Assembly (NCBI RefSeq): GCF_003855255.1
Contig: NZ_CP034072.1
Span: forward strand, 1,722,140 to 1,786,139
DNA: 64,000 nt
DNA from: Mycolicibacterium nivoides
Lineage (GTDB): Bacteria; Actinomycetota; Actinomycetes; Mycobacteriales; Mycobacteriaceae
Reading direction: 5' to 3'
A model generated the notes under the pieces. The model was given only the letters and a program-made list of their open reading frames with translations. It was not told the DNA's origin and searched no databases. Made by a program: the position numbers and the translations under genes. This document shows, one piece after another, positions 35,541 to 43,873 of this stretch. Position 1 is the first letter of the stretch. Every line of letters starts with the position of its first letter.

Positions 35541-35563
35541 CGGGTAATTGCGGTGATTACCCG
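35541..35563. promoter_or_regulatory. Palindrome in the XRE / membrane protein divergent region
   Basis: CGGGTAAT (35541-35548) and ATTACCCG (35556-35563) form a perfect inverted repeat around 7 bases. A further TACC lies 5 bases to the left (CTACCTGACGGGTAA), giving overlapping dyads. The 90-base divergent gap makes it a good candidate operator for the XRE regulator. Confidence 0.5.
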
Positions 35564-35604
35564 ATCCGCGTCACTGTGGAGTTCGTCCGACAATGGAGGC
35601 AAGG

Positions 35605-35961
35605 ATGCGCAATTCACCGCAGTGGCCCCAGTCGATTCCACGGTGGCTGCACTTCGTGATGGCGGCCGACCGGGCCGGGTCGGCCGCGTATATCGGCACG
35701 GGATTCTTCTTCGCACCGGTGCTCGCCCTTGCGTCGCCGTGGCCGGTGCTGACTACGGTGCTCTGGATTGCGATCGCGCTGGCCGGCCTGTGGCTCGGGT
35801 TACTCGGCATTGCGATGGCAACCGGTCTGGCGATCGTGCTGCGGTCGAACACCGAGATCCCGGAGGACTACTGGCGATCCATCATCGACTATCCGAGCCC
35901 TACTGCGGCACAGGAGGTTTCGCGTCAGCGCCGCCGCGGTAGTCGACCTGCCAATGTTTGA
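35605..35961 (+). CDS. Small two-helix membrane protein
   Basis: A 118-residue protein with two hydrophobic segments (~28-48 and ~51-76) and a basic C-terminus. It is not recognised. The ATG at 35605 is chosen over 35593 because GGAGGCAAGG lies just upstream of it. It is divergent from the XRE regulator and its end overlaps the convergent CYP125 gene by 62 bases. It may be the regulator's main target. Confidence 0.55.
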   Translation: MRNSPQWPQSIPRWLHFVMAADRAGSAAYIGTGFFFAPVLALASPWPVLTTVLWIAIALAGLWLGLLGIAMATGLAIVLRSNTEIPEDYWRSIIDYPSPTAAQEVSRQRRRGSRPANV

Positions 35962-37162
35962 TGCCGTTCAGCCAGCCGGATCGGAGCCGTTCGGGCGCCG
36001 CCAGCGGCGTCAGATCGGGCATTCCGTCGGCGATCGCGTTGAAGATCAGGTCGATCGTCATCCTGGCGAGGTTGGCACCGATGCAGTAATGCGCGCCTGT
36101 GCCACCGAATCCCACGTGCGGGTTGGGATCCCGCAGGATGTTGAAGGTGTACGGGTCGTCGAACACTTCCTCGTCGAAGTTCGCCGAGCGGTAGAACATC
36201 ACCACCCGTTGCCCCTTCTTGATCTGTACACCGGCCAGTTCGGTGTCTTCCAGCGCGGTCCGCTGGAATGACGTCACCGGGGTGGCCCACCGAACGATCT
36301 CGTCGGCTGCGGTGCCCGGGCGCTCCCGCTTGAACAACTCCCACTGGTCTGGGTGATCGGCGAACGCCATCATTCCCTGGGTGATCGAGTTCCGGGTCGT
36401 CTCGTTGCCTGCCACCGCGAGCAGGATGACGAAGAAGCCGAACTCGTCGTCGGAGAGTTTGTGCCCCTCCACGTCGGCCTGCAGAAGCTTGGAGACCAGA
36501 TCGTCGCCGGGGTTCTTGGACCGCTCGGCCGCCATCTGCATCCCGTACATGATCAGCTCGACCGAGGCGCTGATCGCATCGTTGGTGGCGAACTCCGGGT
36601 CCTGATCGCCGACCATCTGATTGGACCAGTCGAACAGCTTCTTGCGGTCCTCCTGCGGTACGCCCATCAACCCCGCGATCGCCTGGAGCGGAAGCTCGCA
36701 GGACACCTGCTCGACGAAGTCTCCCGAGCCTTCGGCGGCCGCCGTCTCCACGATCATGCGGGCCCGCTCGGCGAGATCCGCACGCAGGAGTTCGACCGCG
36801 CGGGGAGTGAAGGCCCGCGAGATGATCTTGCGCAGATGTGTGTGATGGGGGGCGTCCATGTTGAGCAACACGAACTTGCCCTGGTCGATCTGTTGCTGGA
36901 CGGTGCCTTCTCGATATCGCGGCAGGGCGGTTTTCGCCTGGCTGGAGAACACGTCACTGCGCAGCGACACCTCTTTGACGTCTTTGTGCTTGGTGACGAC
37001 CCAGAATCCGCCGTCATCGAAGCCGCCTCGGCCCACTGGTTGTTCGTTCCACCAGATCGGCGCCAGTTTGCGCATCTCGGCGAGTTCCTCGACGGGCAGC
37101 CGTTCCGCATAGATGTCGGGATCGGTGAAATCGAAGTCGGCGGGCAGGTTCAAAGTCGGCAT
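35900..37162 (-). CDS. Cytochrome P450 of the CYP125 family
   Basis: A 420-residue P450. NLPADFDFTDPDIYAERLPV near the start, FVEQVSCELPLQAIAGLMGV, the I-helix AVAGNETTRNSITQGMMAF and the haem loop FGGTGAHYCIGANLAR are nearly the same as I recall from M. tuberculosis CYP125A1, which oxidises the terminal carbon of the cholesterol side chain. This copy lacks CYP125A1's longer N-terminus and may be one of several paralogues found in fast growers. The ATG at 37162 has GAGGAG upstream. A near-perfect KstR-like site lies ~110 bases upstream. Confidence 0.85.
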   Translation of the reverse strand: MPTLNLPADFDFTDPDIYAERLPVEELAEMRKLAPIWWNEQPVGRGGFDDGGFWVVTKHKDVKEVSLRSDVFSSQAKTALPRYREGTVQQQIDQGKFVLLNMDAPHHTHLRKIISRAFTPRAVELLRADLAERARMIVETAAAEGSGDFVEQVSCELPLQAIAGLMGVPQEDRKKLFDWSNQMVGDQDPEFATNDAISASVELIMYGMQMAAERSKNPGDDLVSKLLQADVEGHKLSDDEFGFFVILLAVAGNETTRNSITQGMMAFADHPDQWELFKRERPGTAADEIVRWATPVTSFQRTALEDTELAGVQIKKGQRVVMFYRSANFDEEVFDDPYTFNILRDPNPHVGFGGTGAHYCIGANLARMTIDLIFNAIADGMPDLTPLAAPERLRSGWLNGIKHWQVDYRGGADAKPPVPQ

Positions 37163-37269
37163 GGCGGTGGGCGCTCCTCGTGACGACGTTGTGTAGTGGC
37201 GTAAGCCATTGCTACACCACAGGTGGGGCCCTATGGAGCGGGTTTCGGAAACTCCGACATTGTTCGTAT

Positions 37270-37283
37270 TGGAACGTGTTCCG
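37270..37283. promoter_or_regulatory. Near-match KstR-like site by CYP125
   Basis: TGGAACGTGTTCCG fits the pattern TnnAACnnGTTnnA except for the last base (G in place of A). It is internally a perfect GGAAC-GT-GTTCC dyad. It lies in the divergent region between the CYP125 gene and the secreted proline-rich protein. Confidence 0.5.
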
Positions 37284-37370
37284 ATTTTTGCGTTGTAACG
37301 GTTGGACGAGCGCAACGATGCAGTCAGCGTTACCATCTGTCCCTGGAGCAACAGCAGGAGGCCATCGAGA

Positions 37371-37967
37371 ATGCGAGTCGACATCCGTAGGTTCGGGATC
37401 GTCGTGACGGGCTGTGTGTCGGGTCCTGTCGTGGCGTTGGCCATGGCCGCCGCGGCGGCCGCGGAGCCGCCCAATCCGGTGGTGCCGCCCGCCCCTGCGC
37501 CGGCGCCGGCACCCGGTCCCGCACCTGCCGTTCAGGCCGCGGCCGGAGATCCGGGGGCACCGCCCGCCGCGGACCCCGCAGGGATACCTCATCTGGCGAG
37601 CCCCGACGCCCTGCCGCCGGGAGCGACGATGGATCCCACCGGCCAGGGAACCGAAACCCCGAACTTGAGCTATCTGAAGGATCTGTGGCATGCCGTGCAG
37701 AACCAGGAGATCAGCGGCAAGGAAGCACTGGTACTCGGGCTCGCGCAGCGCGGCATGAACACGCCCGTGCCGGGTCAGGTACCCGGTCCGAACGTTCCGA
37801 CCGCGCCACAGGCGCCGGGGGCGGCACCGGCGGCCGCCGGACCGGGTGGTCCGGTTCCGTCGGCCGTGCCGGGTGGTGGCCCCGGCGCTCCGATCGGCCC
37901 TGTTGGTCCGGTTCCGGCAGCCGGCCCTGTTGGTTCGGCCCCCGCCCCGGCCGCGCCGCTGCCCTGA
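37371..37967 (+). CDS. Secreted Pro/Ala/Gly-rich protein
   Basis: A 198-residue exported protein. The signal peptide (1-31) ends AMAAAAAAEPPNP. Low-complexity Pro/Ala regions (35-75 and 135-198) flank a short ordered helix region (TPNLSYLKDLWHAVQNQEISGKEALVLGLAQRG). The core resembles mycobacterial exported proteins of unknown function. It is divergent from CYP125, and its end lies 15 bases from the convergent molybdopterin enzyme. Confidence 0.65.
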   Translation: MRVDIRRFGIVVTGCVSGPVVALAMAAAAAAEPPNPVVPPAPAPAPAPGPAPAVQAAAGDPGAPPAADPAGIPHLASPDALPPGATMDPTGQGTETPNLSYLKDLWHAVQNQEISGKEALVLGLAQRGMNTPVPGQVPGPNVPTAPQAPGAAPAAAGPGGPVPSAVPGGGPGAPIGPVGPVPAAGPVGSAPAPAAPLP

Positions 37968-37982
37968 CGGGCCCGAGGCGGG

Positions 37983-40232
37983 TCAGGCCGGCACGCTGGC
38001 GACCGGAATCCGGTCGACCCGGGCAGGCACGTGCTTGTGCCACGGTGTTCCCGCGTACTCGTCGCGCCACTGTGACGACGTGAGTTCGTTGGGTGCCACC
38101 CCGGGCACGACGGCACGCCCGTCGCCGTCGGTGTGATCCAGGCCGAACCCGTTGGGTAGCGATATGTGCCCGGGCAGCATCGCGTCGCTGATCTCCACGG
38201 TGGCCTCCGCGCTGCCCGCCGCCGTCGTGATCCTGGCCCGGTCACCGTCACGCAGTCCGATGGCTTCGGCGTCGTCGACGCTGATCCGCAAGGCGCCGTT
38301 GGTGTCGCGCTTGCGCCAGCCCGGGTCGCGGATGATGTCGTTGGCGGTGTAGGCGCGCCGCTCACCGGCGGACAGCACCATGGGGAACTCATCGGTGGTC
38401 AGTGCCGACGGCATGGTCGGCAGGGACCGGACCGCGTCGAGCATCTCGGGCATGTCCAGCGCGATCTTCTTGTCCGGGTGGCCGATCAGGGCGAAGTCGT
38501 CCTGGTATTCGTGGACGGTGAACGTGAGCCCGGACCTGCCGGCCAGGATGGCCTCGAACAAGGCGTTACCGTCGGCGTGCCCGGCGCGGCGTACCGCCTC
38601 GGGGTAGGTCATCGCGGTCTTCTGGGCCAGGCCCCACAGCGCCGCGGCACCGGCCAGACCTTCGGGCAATACCGGTCCGAGCGTCTCGTACAGCACGTAG
38701 GGCAGCACCCGGCCGAGCCCGGGATTGGCACCGACCGCGCCGAGGAACGCGGCGGCGTAGGCATCCAGCCCCTCCCGGGCGGCACGCCGCAGCGGGTCCA
38801 GCTCGGCGTCGTCGACCGCGCCGATGGCCCGGACCAGGCGTGCCCAGATCTCCGGTTCGGGCAGGGTGCCGGGCAGCGGCTCGAACAACCGGTGACGCAG
38901 ATGGAAGTTGTTGTGCGGGAATTCGAGATTGAAGAACGTCGCCTCGGGCTTCTCGAACTGATTGGCGGCGGGCAGCACATAGTGGGCCAGGCGTGCCGTC
39001 TCGGTCATCGCGACGTCGATGACCACCAGGAGCTCGAGCGACTCGAGAGCGGTCCGCACCGCCGCCGAATCGGCGACCGAATGTGCGGGGTTGCTGCTCT
39101 CGACGATCATGGCGCGGAACCGGTCGGGGTGATCGGTGAGAATCTCCTGGGGCACCGCATTCGACGGCACCAGACCGGCGATCACCGGGGCGCCGGTGAC
39201 CGGGCTACGGCCGACCCCACCCGAGCCGAACAGCGGAGCGAACGACGAATGCAGATGCTGCCCACCGGGTTTGGCGAAGTTCCCGGTGAGGATCCACAGC
39301 ATCTTGTTGAGGTAGGAACACAGTGTGCTGTTGGGAGCCTGCTGGATGCCGAGATCCTCGAACACCGCCACGCTGCCGGCTGCGGCGATCCGGCGCACCG
39401 CCTGGCGTAACAGCGACTCATCGACACCGCACCGCTGTGCGTAGTCGCCGATCGGCACCTGTCCGAGCACGTCCCGGACCGGCTCGACACCGTTGACGTG
39501 TGCGGCCAGGAACTCTTCGTCGCACAGGTCTTCCTGTATCAGCACCGCGGCCATCGCCGCCAGACACCAGGCATCGGTGCCCGGTCGTACCCGCAGATGG
39601 AAGTCGGCGAGCTTGGCGGTGTCGGTGATCACCGGGTCGATGACGATCATCGAGCGGTCCGGATCCTTGGCGATCTCGTTGAGCACCACCCGGGCCCGTG
39701 GGAAACTCTGCGACATCCAGGGGTTCTTGCCGACGAACACCGAGACCTCGGCGTGCTCGAACTCACCGCGGGTATGCCCGCCGTAGAGGTGGGCGTCGAC
39801 CCACGCTTCACCGGTCTTCTCCTGGGCCAGGGCATTCGACCGGTACCGTGACCCGATCGCCTTGAGGAAGGCCCCGCTGTACGCGCCGCCGAGGTGATTG
39901 CCCTGCCCGCCGCCGCCGTAGTAGAAGATCTTGTCCCCGCCGTGATGGTCCCTGATGGCGAGGAACCCGGCAGCGATCTCGGAAATCGCTGTGTCCCAGT
40001 CGATCTCCTCATAGCTGCCGTCAGGACGACGTCGCAGCGGTGAGGTCAGCCGGTTGGCGTTGCTCTGGTAGTGGTCGAGTCGCAGCGCCTTGTTGCACGT
40101 GTAACCCTGCGACGCCGGATGGTCCTTGTCGCCGCGGATCTTGGTGATGGCGCGGTCCTCGGTCTGCACCACGATGCCGCAGTTGCATTCGCAGAGGATG
40201 CAGGCGGTGGGCTGCCATTGGTCGACCGTCAT
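37983..40232 (-). CDS. Molybdopterin oxidoreductase (Rv0197-like)
   Basis: A 749-residue enzyme of the DMSO reductase superfamily. The N-terminal [4Fe-4S] site is CILCECNCGIVVQ with a further cysteine in GYTCNKALR; an extra cysteine sits in the first cluster. Later segments bind the bis-MGD cofactor (YYGGGGQGNHLGGAYSGAF, FVGKNPWMSQSFPRA, VIDPVITDTAKLADFHL). At the position where the metal is usually held by Cys, Sec or Ser, I see ALAQEKTGEAWVDA and no obvious ligand. The gene order with the TetR gene matches M. tuberculosis Rv0196-Rv0197. The substrate is unknown. Confidence 0.8.
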   Translation of the reverse strand: MTVDQWQPTACILCECNCGIVVQTEDRAITKIRGDKDHPASQGYTCNKALRLDHYQSNANRLTSPLRRRPDGSYEEIDWDTAISEIAAGFLAIRDHHGGDKIFYYGGGGQGNHLGGAYSGAFLKAIGSRYRSNALAQEKTGEAWVDAHLYGGHTRGEFEHAEVSVFVGKNPWMSQSFPRARVVLNEIAKDPDRSMIVIDPVITDTAKLADFHLRVRPGTDAWCLAAMAAVLIQEDLCDEEFLAAHVNGVEPVRDVLGQVPIGDYAQRCGVDESLLRQAVRRIAAAGSVAVFEDLGIQQAPNSTLCSYLNKMLWILTGNFAKPGGQHLHSSFAPLFGSGGVGRSPVTGAPVIAGLVPSNAVPQEILTDHPDRFRAMIVESSNPAHSVADSAAVRTALESLELLVVIDVAMTETARLAHYVLPAANQFEKPEATFFNLEFPHNNFHLRHRLFEPLPGTLPEPEIWARLVRAIGAVDDAELDPLRRAAREGLDAYAAAFLGAVGANPGLGRVLPYVLYETLGPVLPEGLAGAAALWGLAQKTAMTYPEAVRRAGHADGNALFEAILAGRSGLTFTVHEYQDDFALIGHPDKKIALDMPEMLDAVRSLPTMPSALTTDEFPMVLSAGERRAYTANDIIRDPGWRKRDTNGALRISVDDAEAIGLRDGDRARITTAAGSAEATVEISDAMLPGHISLPNGFGLDHTDGDGRAVVPGVAPNELTSSQWRDEYAGTPWHKHVPARVDRIPVASVPA

Positions 40233-40270
40233 GACGGAATCCTTTCGATGGACTGTCGGGTCCGGAAGGG

Positions 40271-40837
40271 TCAGGGGATTTCTGTCGCCAGTTGCGCACG
40301 CAGCTGGCGGTGGATCAGGTCGAGCGGTTTGACGTCACGGGTGGCCCGCGCCACCACCACCGCACCTTCGATCGCCGTCATGATCAGCATCGCCAGTTCC
40401 TCGGCGCGCTCGGCGGAGACGCCATCTTCCTTCAGCCGCCGCGCGATCTGACCGGTCCAGCGGAGGAAGGCCGCCCCGGCGCGGTCGAGCGCGGCGGTTT
40501 CCTCGGCGCCGGGCTCGCCGGCCTCGACGGCAACCGCGACCACCGGGCAACCGGCGCGGAAGTCGCTGGCGGACAGTTGTTTCCGAAATCCGGCGATCAT
40601 GGCGTCGAGCAACACCCCGGCGCTATCGGCCTTGTCGATGCGGGCGGCCACCTGATCGCTGGCGTAATCGATTGCCTCGCACAGGAGTTGGTTGCGGCCG
40701 CCGGGGAAGTAGTGATAGGCCGAGCCGCGTGGGGCGCCGCTGTGGGCCAGTACGTCCGCGATCGCGGTCGGGTGCGCACCGCGCTCCCGGATCAGCAATG
40801 CGGCCGAGGCCACCATGCGTTCACGAGGACCAGCCAT
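40271..40837 (-). CDS. TetR-family regulator (Rv0196-like)
   Basis: A 188-residue repressor. The helix-turn-helix covers TAIADVLAHSGAPRGSAYHYFPGGRNQLL, and the C-terminal helices form a ligand pocket (FRKQLSASDFRAGCPVVAVA, as in the LmrA/YxaF-like subgroup). It lies 38 bases upstream of the molybdopterin oxidoreductase on the same strand. A perfect 14-base-arm palindrome starts 13 bases upstream of its ATG, so it probably represses its own operon. Confidence 0.85.
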   Translation of the reverse strand: MAGPRERMVASAALLIRERGAHPTAIADVLAHSGAPRGSAYHYFPGGRNQLLCEAIDYASDQVAARIDKADSAGVLLDAMIAGFRKQLSASDFRAGCPVVAVAVEAGEPGAEETAALDRAGAAFLRWTGQIARRLKEDGVSAERAEELAMLIMTAIEGAVVVARATRDVKPLDLIHRQLRAQLATEIP

Positions 40838-40850
40838 CCGACGCCCTTTC

Positions 40851-40882
40851 ACCGGCTATGTATGTAACCATACATAGCCGGT
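40851..40882. promoter_or_regulatory. TetR operator, perfect inverted repeat
   Basis: ACCGGCTATGTATG (40851-40864) and CATACATAGCCGGT (40869-40882) are perfect inverted repeats around TAAC. TATGTATG-n4-CATACATA is a common core of TetR-family operators. It overlaps the expected promoter of the TetR / molybdopterin enzyme operon. Confidence 0.75.
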
Positions 40883-40978
40883 GGGCATGGGTCTATGGCC
40901 GCAGCGCTCCGCCCACCACATGCGACTTACGCGGCGGATTGCTGCCTGATAGTGACTGCAATCCGCCGCGTTGATGAC

Positions 40979-41428
40979 CTAAGCGGCGGTCGGGAACCAC
41001 AGCGCGAGGAACGCCGACATGCTCGTCAGGCACAGCAGATGGTCGCGGCAGACGGAGCGCGCCAGCCGGGACTGTTCGATGACGGTGCCACTGCGATGGC
41101 CCAGTTTCACGGCCCGGGGGACCGTGTGCAGCAGGGCCAGTAGCACGGGGCCGCCGGCGAGTACCGCGAGTACGGCTGTCAGCCAACCCGGGCCGGTGCC
41201 GTCGACCGCGTGAAGAGCCAACGCCGCCAGGAGAATCACCATGACGGCGGCGATCAGCAGGCTCATCGGGCGCGATGTGGTGGTGGCCCGGTGGTAGTAA
41301 CCGGCGATGGACGCCAGCACGGGTTCCGGCAAGTCGGCCGACCTGCGATGGGCCAGGACCTGGACATCGAAGATCAGGTCCATCCACAGGACGGCGATCA
41401 GGAACCCGCTGCCGGCGGCCTCGATCAC
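40979..41428 (-). CDS. Four-helix membrane protein
   Basis: A 149-residue protein with about four hydrophobic helices: FLIAVLWMDLIFDVQVL, SLLIAAVMVILLAALAL, WLTAVLAVLAGGPVLLALL, and a C-terminal one. It is not recognised, though the overall shape is like DUF1772-type proteins. Its ATG overlaps the stop of the nitronate monooxygenase gene by 4 bases (41425-41428), so it is the second gene of that unit, behind the KstR-like box. Confidence 0.65.
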   Translation of the reverse strand: MIEAAGSGFLIAVLWMDLIFDVQVLAHRRSADLPEPVLASIAGYYHRATTTSRPMSLLIAAVMVILLAALALHAVDGTGPGWLTAVLAVLAGGPVLLALLHTVPRAVKLGHRSGTVIEQSRLARSVCRDHLLCLTSMSAFLALWFPTAA

Positions 41429-42555
41429 ACGCCGGCGGCCTCATTGAGGGCATTGAGGTTGCCCGTCGCCTCCAGGTACTCCTGCACCCAGCGTTCGATC
41501 ACCGCGGAGGTCTTCTCGACCTTCTTGAACTGGCCGACCACCTGGCCCACCGGGTTGAACGCGACGTCGACACTCTCGTTGGGGTACTTGTGCGTGGCGG
41601 CCACGGCCATGCCGGACACCATGTACTGCAGCGGCATGCCGAGCGGCTTCGGGTTGTCCGGGTTCTCCCAGGCCTCGGTCCAGTCGTTGCGGAGCATGCG
41701 GGCCGGCTTGCCGGTGAACGACCGGCTGCGCACGGTGTCCTTGCTGGTGGCCTTGGCGTACGCGGCGTGCTGCTGCTCGGTGTGCTCGGACTCCTCGACC
41801 ATCACCCACTGGGAGCCGGTCCAGGCGCCCTGGGCGCCGAGTGCCAGCGCCGCGGCGATCTGCTGGCCGCTGCCGATACCGCCGGCGGCCAGAACCGGAA
41901 CCGGGGCGACCTCCTTGACCACCTGGGGCCACAGCACGATCGAACCGATCTCGCCGCTGTGGCCGCCGGCCTCGCCGCCTTGGGCGATGATGATGTCGAC
42001 GCCGGCGTCGGCATGCTTGCGGGCCTGTGACGGCGAACCGCACAGCGCCGCGACCTTGCGCCCCTCGGCGTGGATGCGGTCGATCATGTCTTTCGGCGGG
42101 GTGCCCAGCGCGTTGGCGATCAGCGTCATCTTGGGGTGCTTCAGTGCGATCTCGACCTGAGGGGTTGCGGTGGTCTCGGTCCAGCCCAGCAGCTGCAGGG
42201 CGTCGTCGTCGCTGTGGTCGACCGGCACGCCATGGTCGGCGAGGATCTTCTTGGCGAAGTCCAGGTGCTCCTGGGGCACCAGCGACTGCAGCATGCCCTT
42301 GAGGTCGTCGGCGGACATGTTGGCGTCCATGCCCTCGTACTTGTTCGGGATGACGATGTCCACGCCGTACGGGTGATCGCCGATGTGCTCGTCGATCCAG
42401 TTCAGTTCGATCTCGAGCTGCTCGGGGGTGAATCCGACGGCGCCCAGCACGCCGAAACCACCGGCCTTGCTGACGGCGACCACAACGTCACGACAGTGGG
42501 TGAACGCGAAGATCGGGACGTCGATCCCGAGTTCGTCGCAGAGTGCGGTGTGCAT
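41425..42555 (-). CDS. Nitronate monooxygenase-like flavin oxidoreductase
   Basis: A 376-residue FMN TIM-barrel protein. Features are FTHCRDVVVAVSKAGGFGVLGA at the N-terminus, IIIAQGGEAGGHSGEIGS (flavin phosphate site with His) and PVLAAGGIGSGQQIAAALALGAQGAWTGS. It resembles M. tuberculosis Rv1533 in length and ending. Related mycobacterial proteins reduce steroid-ring CoA intermediates (IpdC), so an NADH-dependent reductase or dehydrogenase role in lipid breakdown is as likely as nitronate oxidation. An exact KstR-like box lies 63 bases upstream of its ATG. Confidence 0.8.
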   Translation of the reverse strand: MHTALCDELGIDVPIFAFTHCRDVVVAVSKAGGFGVLGAVGFTPEQLEIELNWIDEHIGDHPYGVDIVIPNKYEGMDANMSADDLKGMLQSLVPQEHLDFAKKILADHGVPVDHSDDDALQLLGWTETTATPQVEIALKHPKMTLIANALGTPPKDMIDRIHAEGRKVAALCGSPSQARKHADAGVDIIIAQGGEAGGHSGEIGSIVLWPQVVKEVAPVPVLAAGGIGSGQQIAAALALGAQGAWTGSQWVMVEESEHTEQQHAAYAKATSKDTVRSRSFTGKPARMLRNDWTEAWENPDNPKPLGMPLQYMVSGMAVAATHKYPNESVDVAFNPVGQVVGQFKKVEKTSAVIERWVQEYLEATGNLNALNEAAGV

Positions 42556-42617
42556 CTGAGCTCCTTCGGTGGAGGTGCGGTTTGGGAAGTCCTCGGCCGC
42601 TGCGGCCCGGAAAGAAA

Positions 42618-42631
42618 TGAAACGTGTTCTA
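42618..42631. promoter_or_regulatory. KstR-like operator upstream of the nitronate monooxygenase
   Basis: TGAAACGTGTTCTA is identical to the box at 3555-3568 and matches TnnAACnnGTTnnA exactly. It lies in the 120-base gap before the monooxygenase gene, on the minus strand side. Confidence 0.7.
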
Positions 42632-42675
42632 GTTTAGTACCACCTTTGATCGTTTTGGGTCGCGACCCGGCAGAT

Positions 42676-43041
42676 TCACCCGAGCTCGGCTACGAACGAC
42701 ACTTCATTTCCGTCTGGATCCGCGACATCGATGACGGCGACCATATCGGCGATGACCTGCGGTTCTGTGACGGTGACGCCATCGTCTCGCAGCGCTGCGG
42801 AGATGGTGTCCAGATCGTCGACCCCGAATCGCACGGCCGATCGCCCTGCGCCGGCGGGATCGGTGACGACCTGTAGCCACGCGGTCGCCGTCAGCTGCCA
42901 TTCCGCGACACCTGGAACCGGTTCCAGGTCGGGTTCCCTGCCGAGGAGCCGCGTGTACCAGGCTTTCGCCTCCTCGAATCGTCCGGTGGCGACGACGGCC
43001 GCGACGTCCTTGATCCCGATGGAGTGCATTGGTGCCGACAT
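42676..43041 (-). CDS. VOC-family protein
   Basis: A 121-residue single VOC module: RFEEAKAWYTRLLGREPDLEP, then WLQVVTDPAGAGRSAVRFGVDDLDTISAAL, ending VIDVADPDGNEVSFVAEL. It lacks a clear metal triad (the last Glu is present) and may be a binding protein. MHSIGIKDV, four codons in, is an alternative start. It lies upstream of the KstR-like box and the nitronate monooxygenase on the same strand. Confidence 0.7.
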   Translation of the reverse strand: MSAPMHSIGIKDVAAVVATGRFEEAKAWYTRLLGREPDLEPVPGVAEWQLTATAWLQVVTDPAGAGRSAVRFGVDDLDTISAALRDDGVTVTEPQVIADMVAVIDVADPDGNEVSFVAELG

Positions 43042-43108
43042 CCCTCTGTTCTAGTCCTGATCTGGTCTCGACTGGCCGAGTGTCGTTGCGGCTTGGTTTA
43101 GTAGCCCC

Positions 43109-43873
43109 ATGGGCCGCACGTTGTCGCCACCTGAGTCGCTAGAGGAAATCGGAGCGGGTCCGGGCGGTGCGCAGGTTGGAGCCTTCTTCGACCTCGACGG
43201 CACGCTGGTGGACGGATTCACCGCGACCGCGCACGCCGGTCACCGCATCCGGCGACGGCAGGCCGCTGCCGGCGAGATCCTCGGAATCGTCGAAGCCTCC
43301 GTGCGCTACCGGATCGGCCGGATGCCGTTCGAGCGGCTCCTGGTGCGGGCGGCCGGGTATCTGCGCGGCGAATCCCTGCTCGAACTCGACGAGCTGGGGG
43401 AGTACCTCTTCGAGAACCGGATCGCGCAGCGGGTCTATCCCCACATGCGGGAGGTGGTGCGTCGGCACCAGGACCGCGGCCACACCGTCGTGTTGAGCTC
43501 CTCGGCTCTGACCATCCACGCCGAGCCGGTCGCACGGCACCTCGGCATCGACCACGTGCTGTGCAACCACTTCACGACCGACGGCGAGGGCCGGCTGACC
43601 GGCGGGATCGTCGAGCCCATCATCTGGGGCGCCCGCAAAGCCGCAGCAGTGCAGGACTTCTGCGGGGCCGAGCGGATCGACCTCGCGCACAGCTATTTCT
43701 ATGCCGACGGTGACGAGGACGGTGCACTGATGCGATTGGTGGGCCATCCGCGGCCGGTGAACCCGCGGCCCGGGCTGGCCTCGGCCGCCACCGACCACGA
43801 TTGGCCGGTGCTCATCGTGCCCCGCCCGGGTGGCCGGCGTCGGGGCGATCGCCGGCTGCGGCCCGGGGCTTAG
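43109..43873 (+). CDS. HAD-IB phosphatase, SerB-like single domain
   Basis: A 254-residue HAD hydrolase. Motif I is FFDLDGTLVDGF, motif II is VVLSSSALTIHAEP, then KAAAVQDFC and the acidic motif YADGDEDGALMRLVGHPRPVNP. This is the HAD-IB branch that in mycobacteria often precedes a PlsC acyltransferase domain in one protein. Here the gene stops after the HAD part with a basic tail (PGGRRRGDRRLRPG). The substrate is a phosphate monoester, possibly lysophosphatidate or phosphoserine. Confidence 0.8.
   Translation: MGRTLSPPESLEEIGAGPGGAQVGAFFDLDGTLVDGFTATAHAGHRIRRRQAAAGEILGIVEASVRYRIGRMPFERLLVRAAGYLRGESLLELDELGEYLFENRIAQRVYPHMREVVRRHQDRGHTVVLSSSALTIHAEPVARHLGIDHVLCNHFTTDGEGRLTGGIVEPIIWGARKAAAVQDFCGAERIDLAHSYFYADGDEDGALMRLVGHPRPVNPRPGLASAATDHDWPVLIVPRPGGRRRGDRRLRPGA

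Noticed and set aside
43109..43873. HAD gene as a truncated HAD-acyltransferase fusion pseudogene
   Set aside because: The HAD domain is complete with a proper stop, and the following DNA codes for another gene on the other strand with no trace of an acyltransferase.
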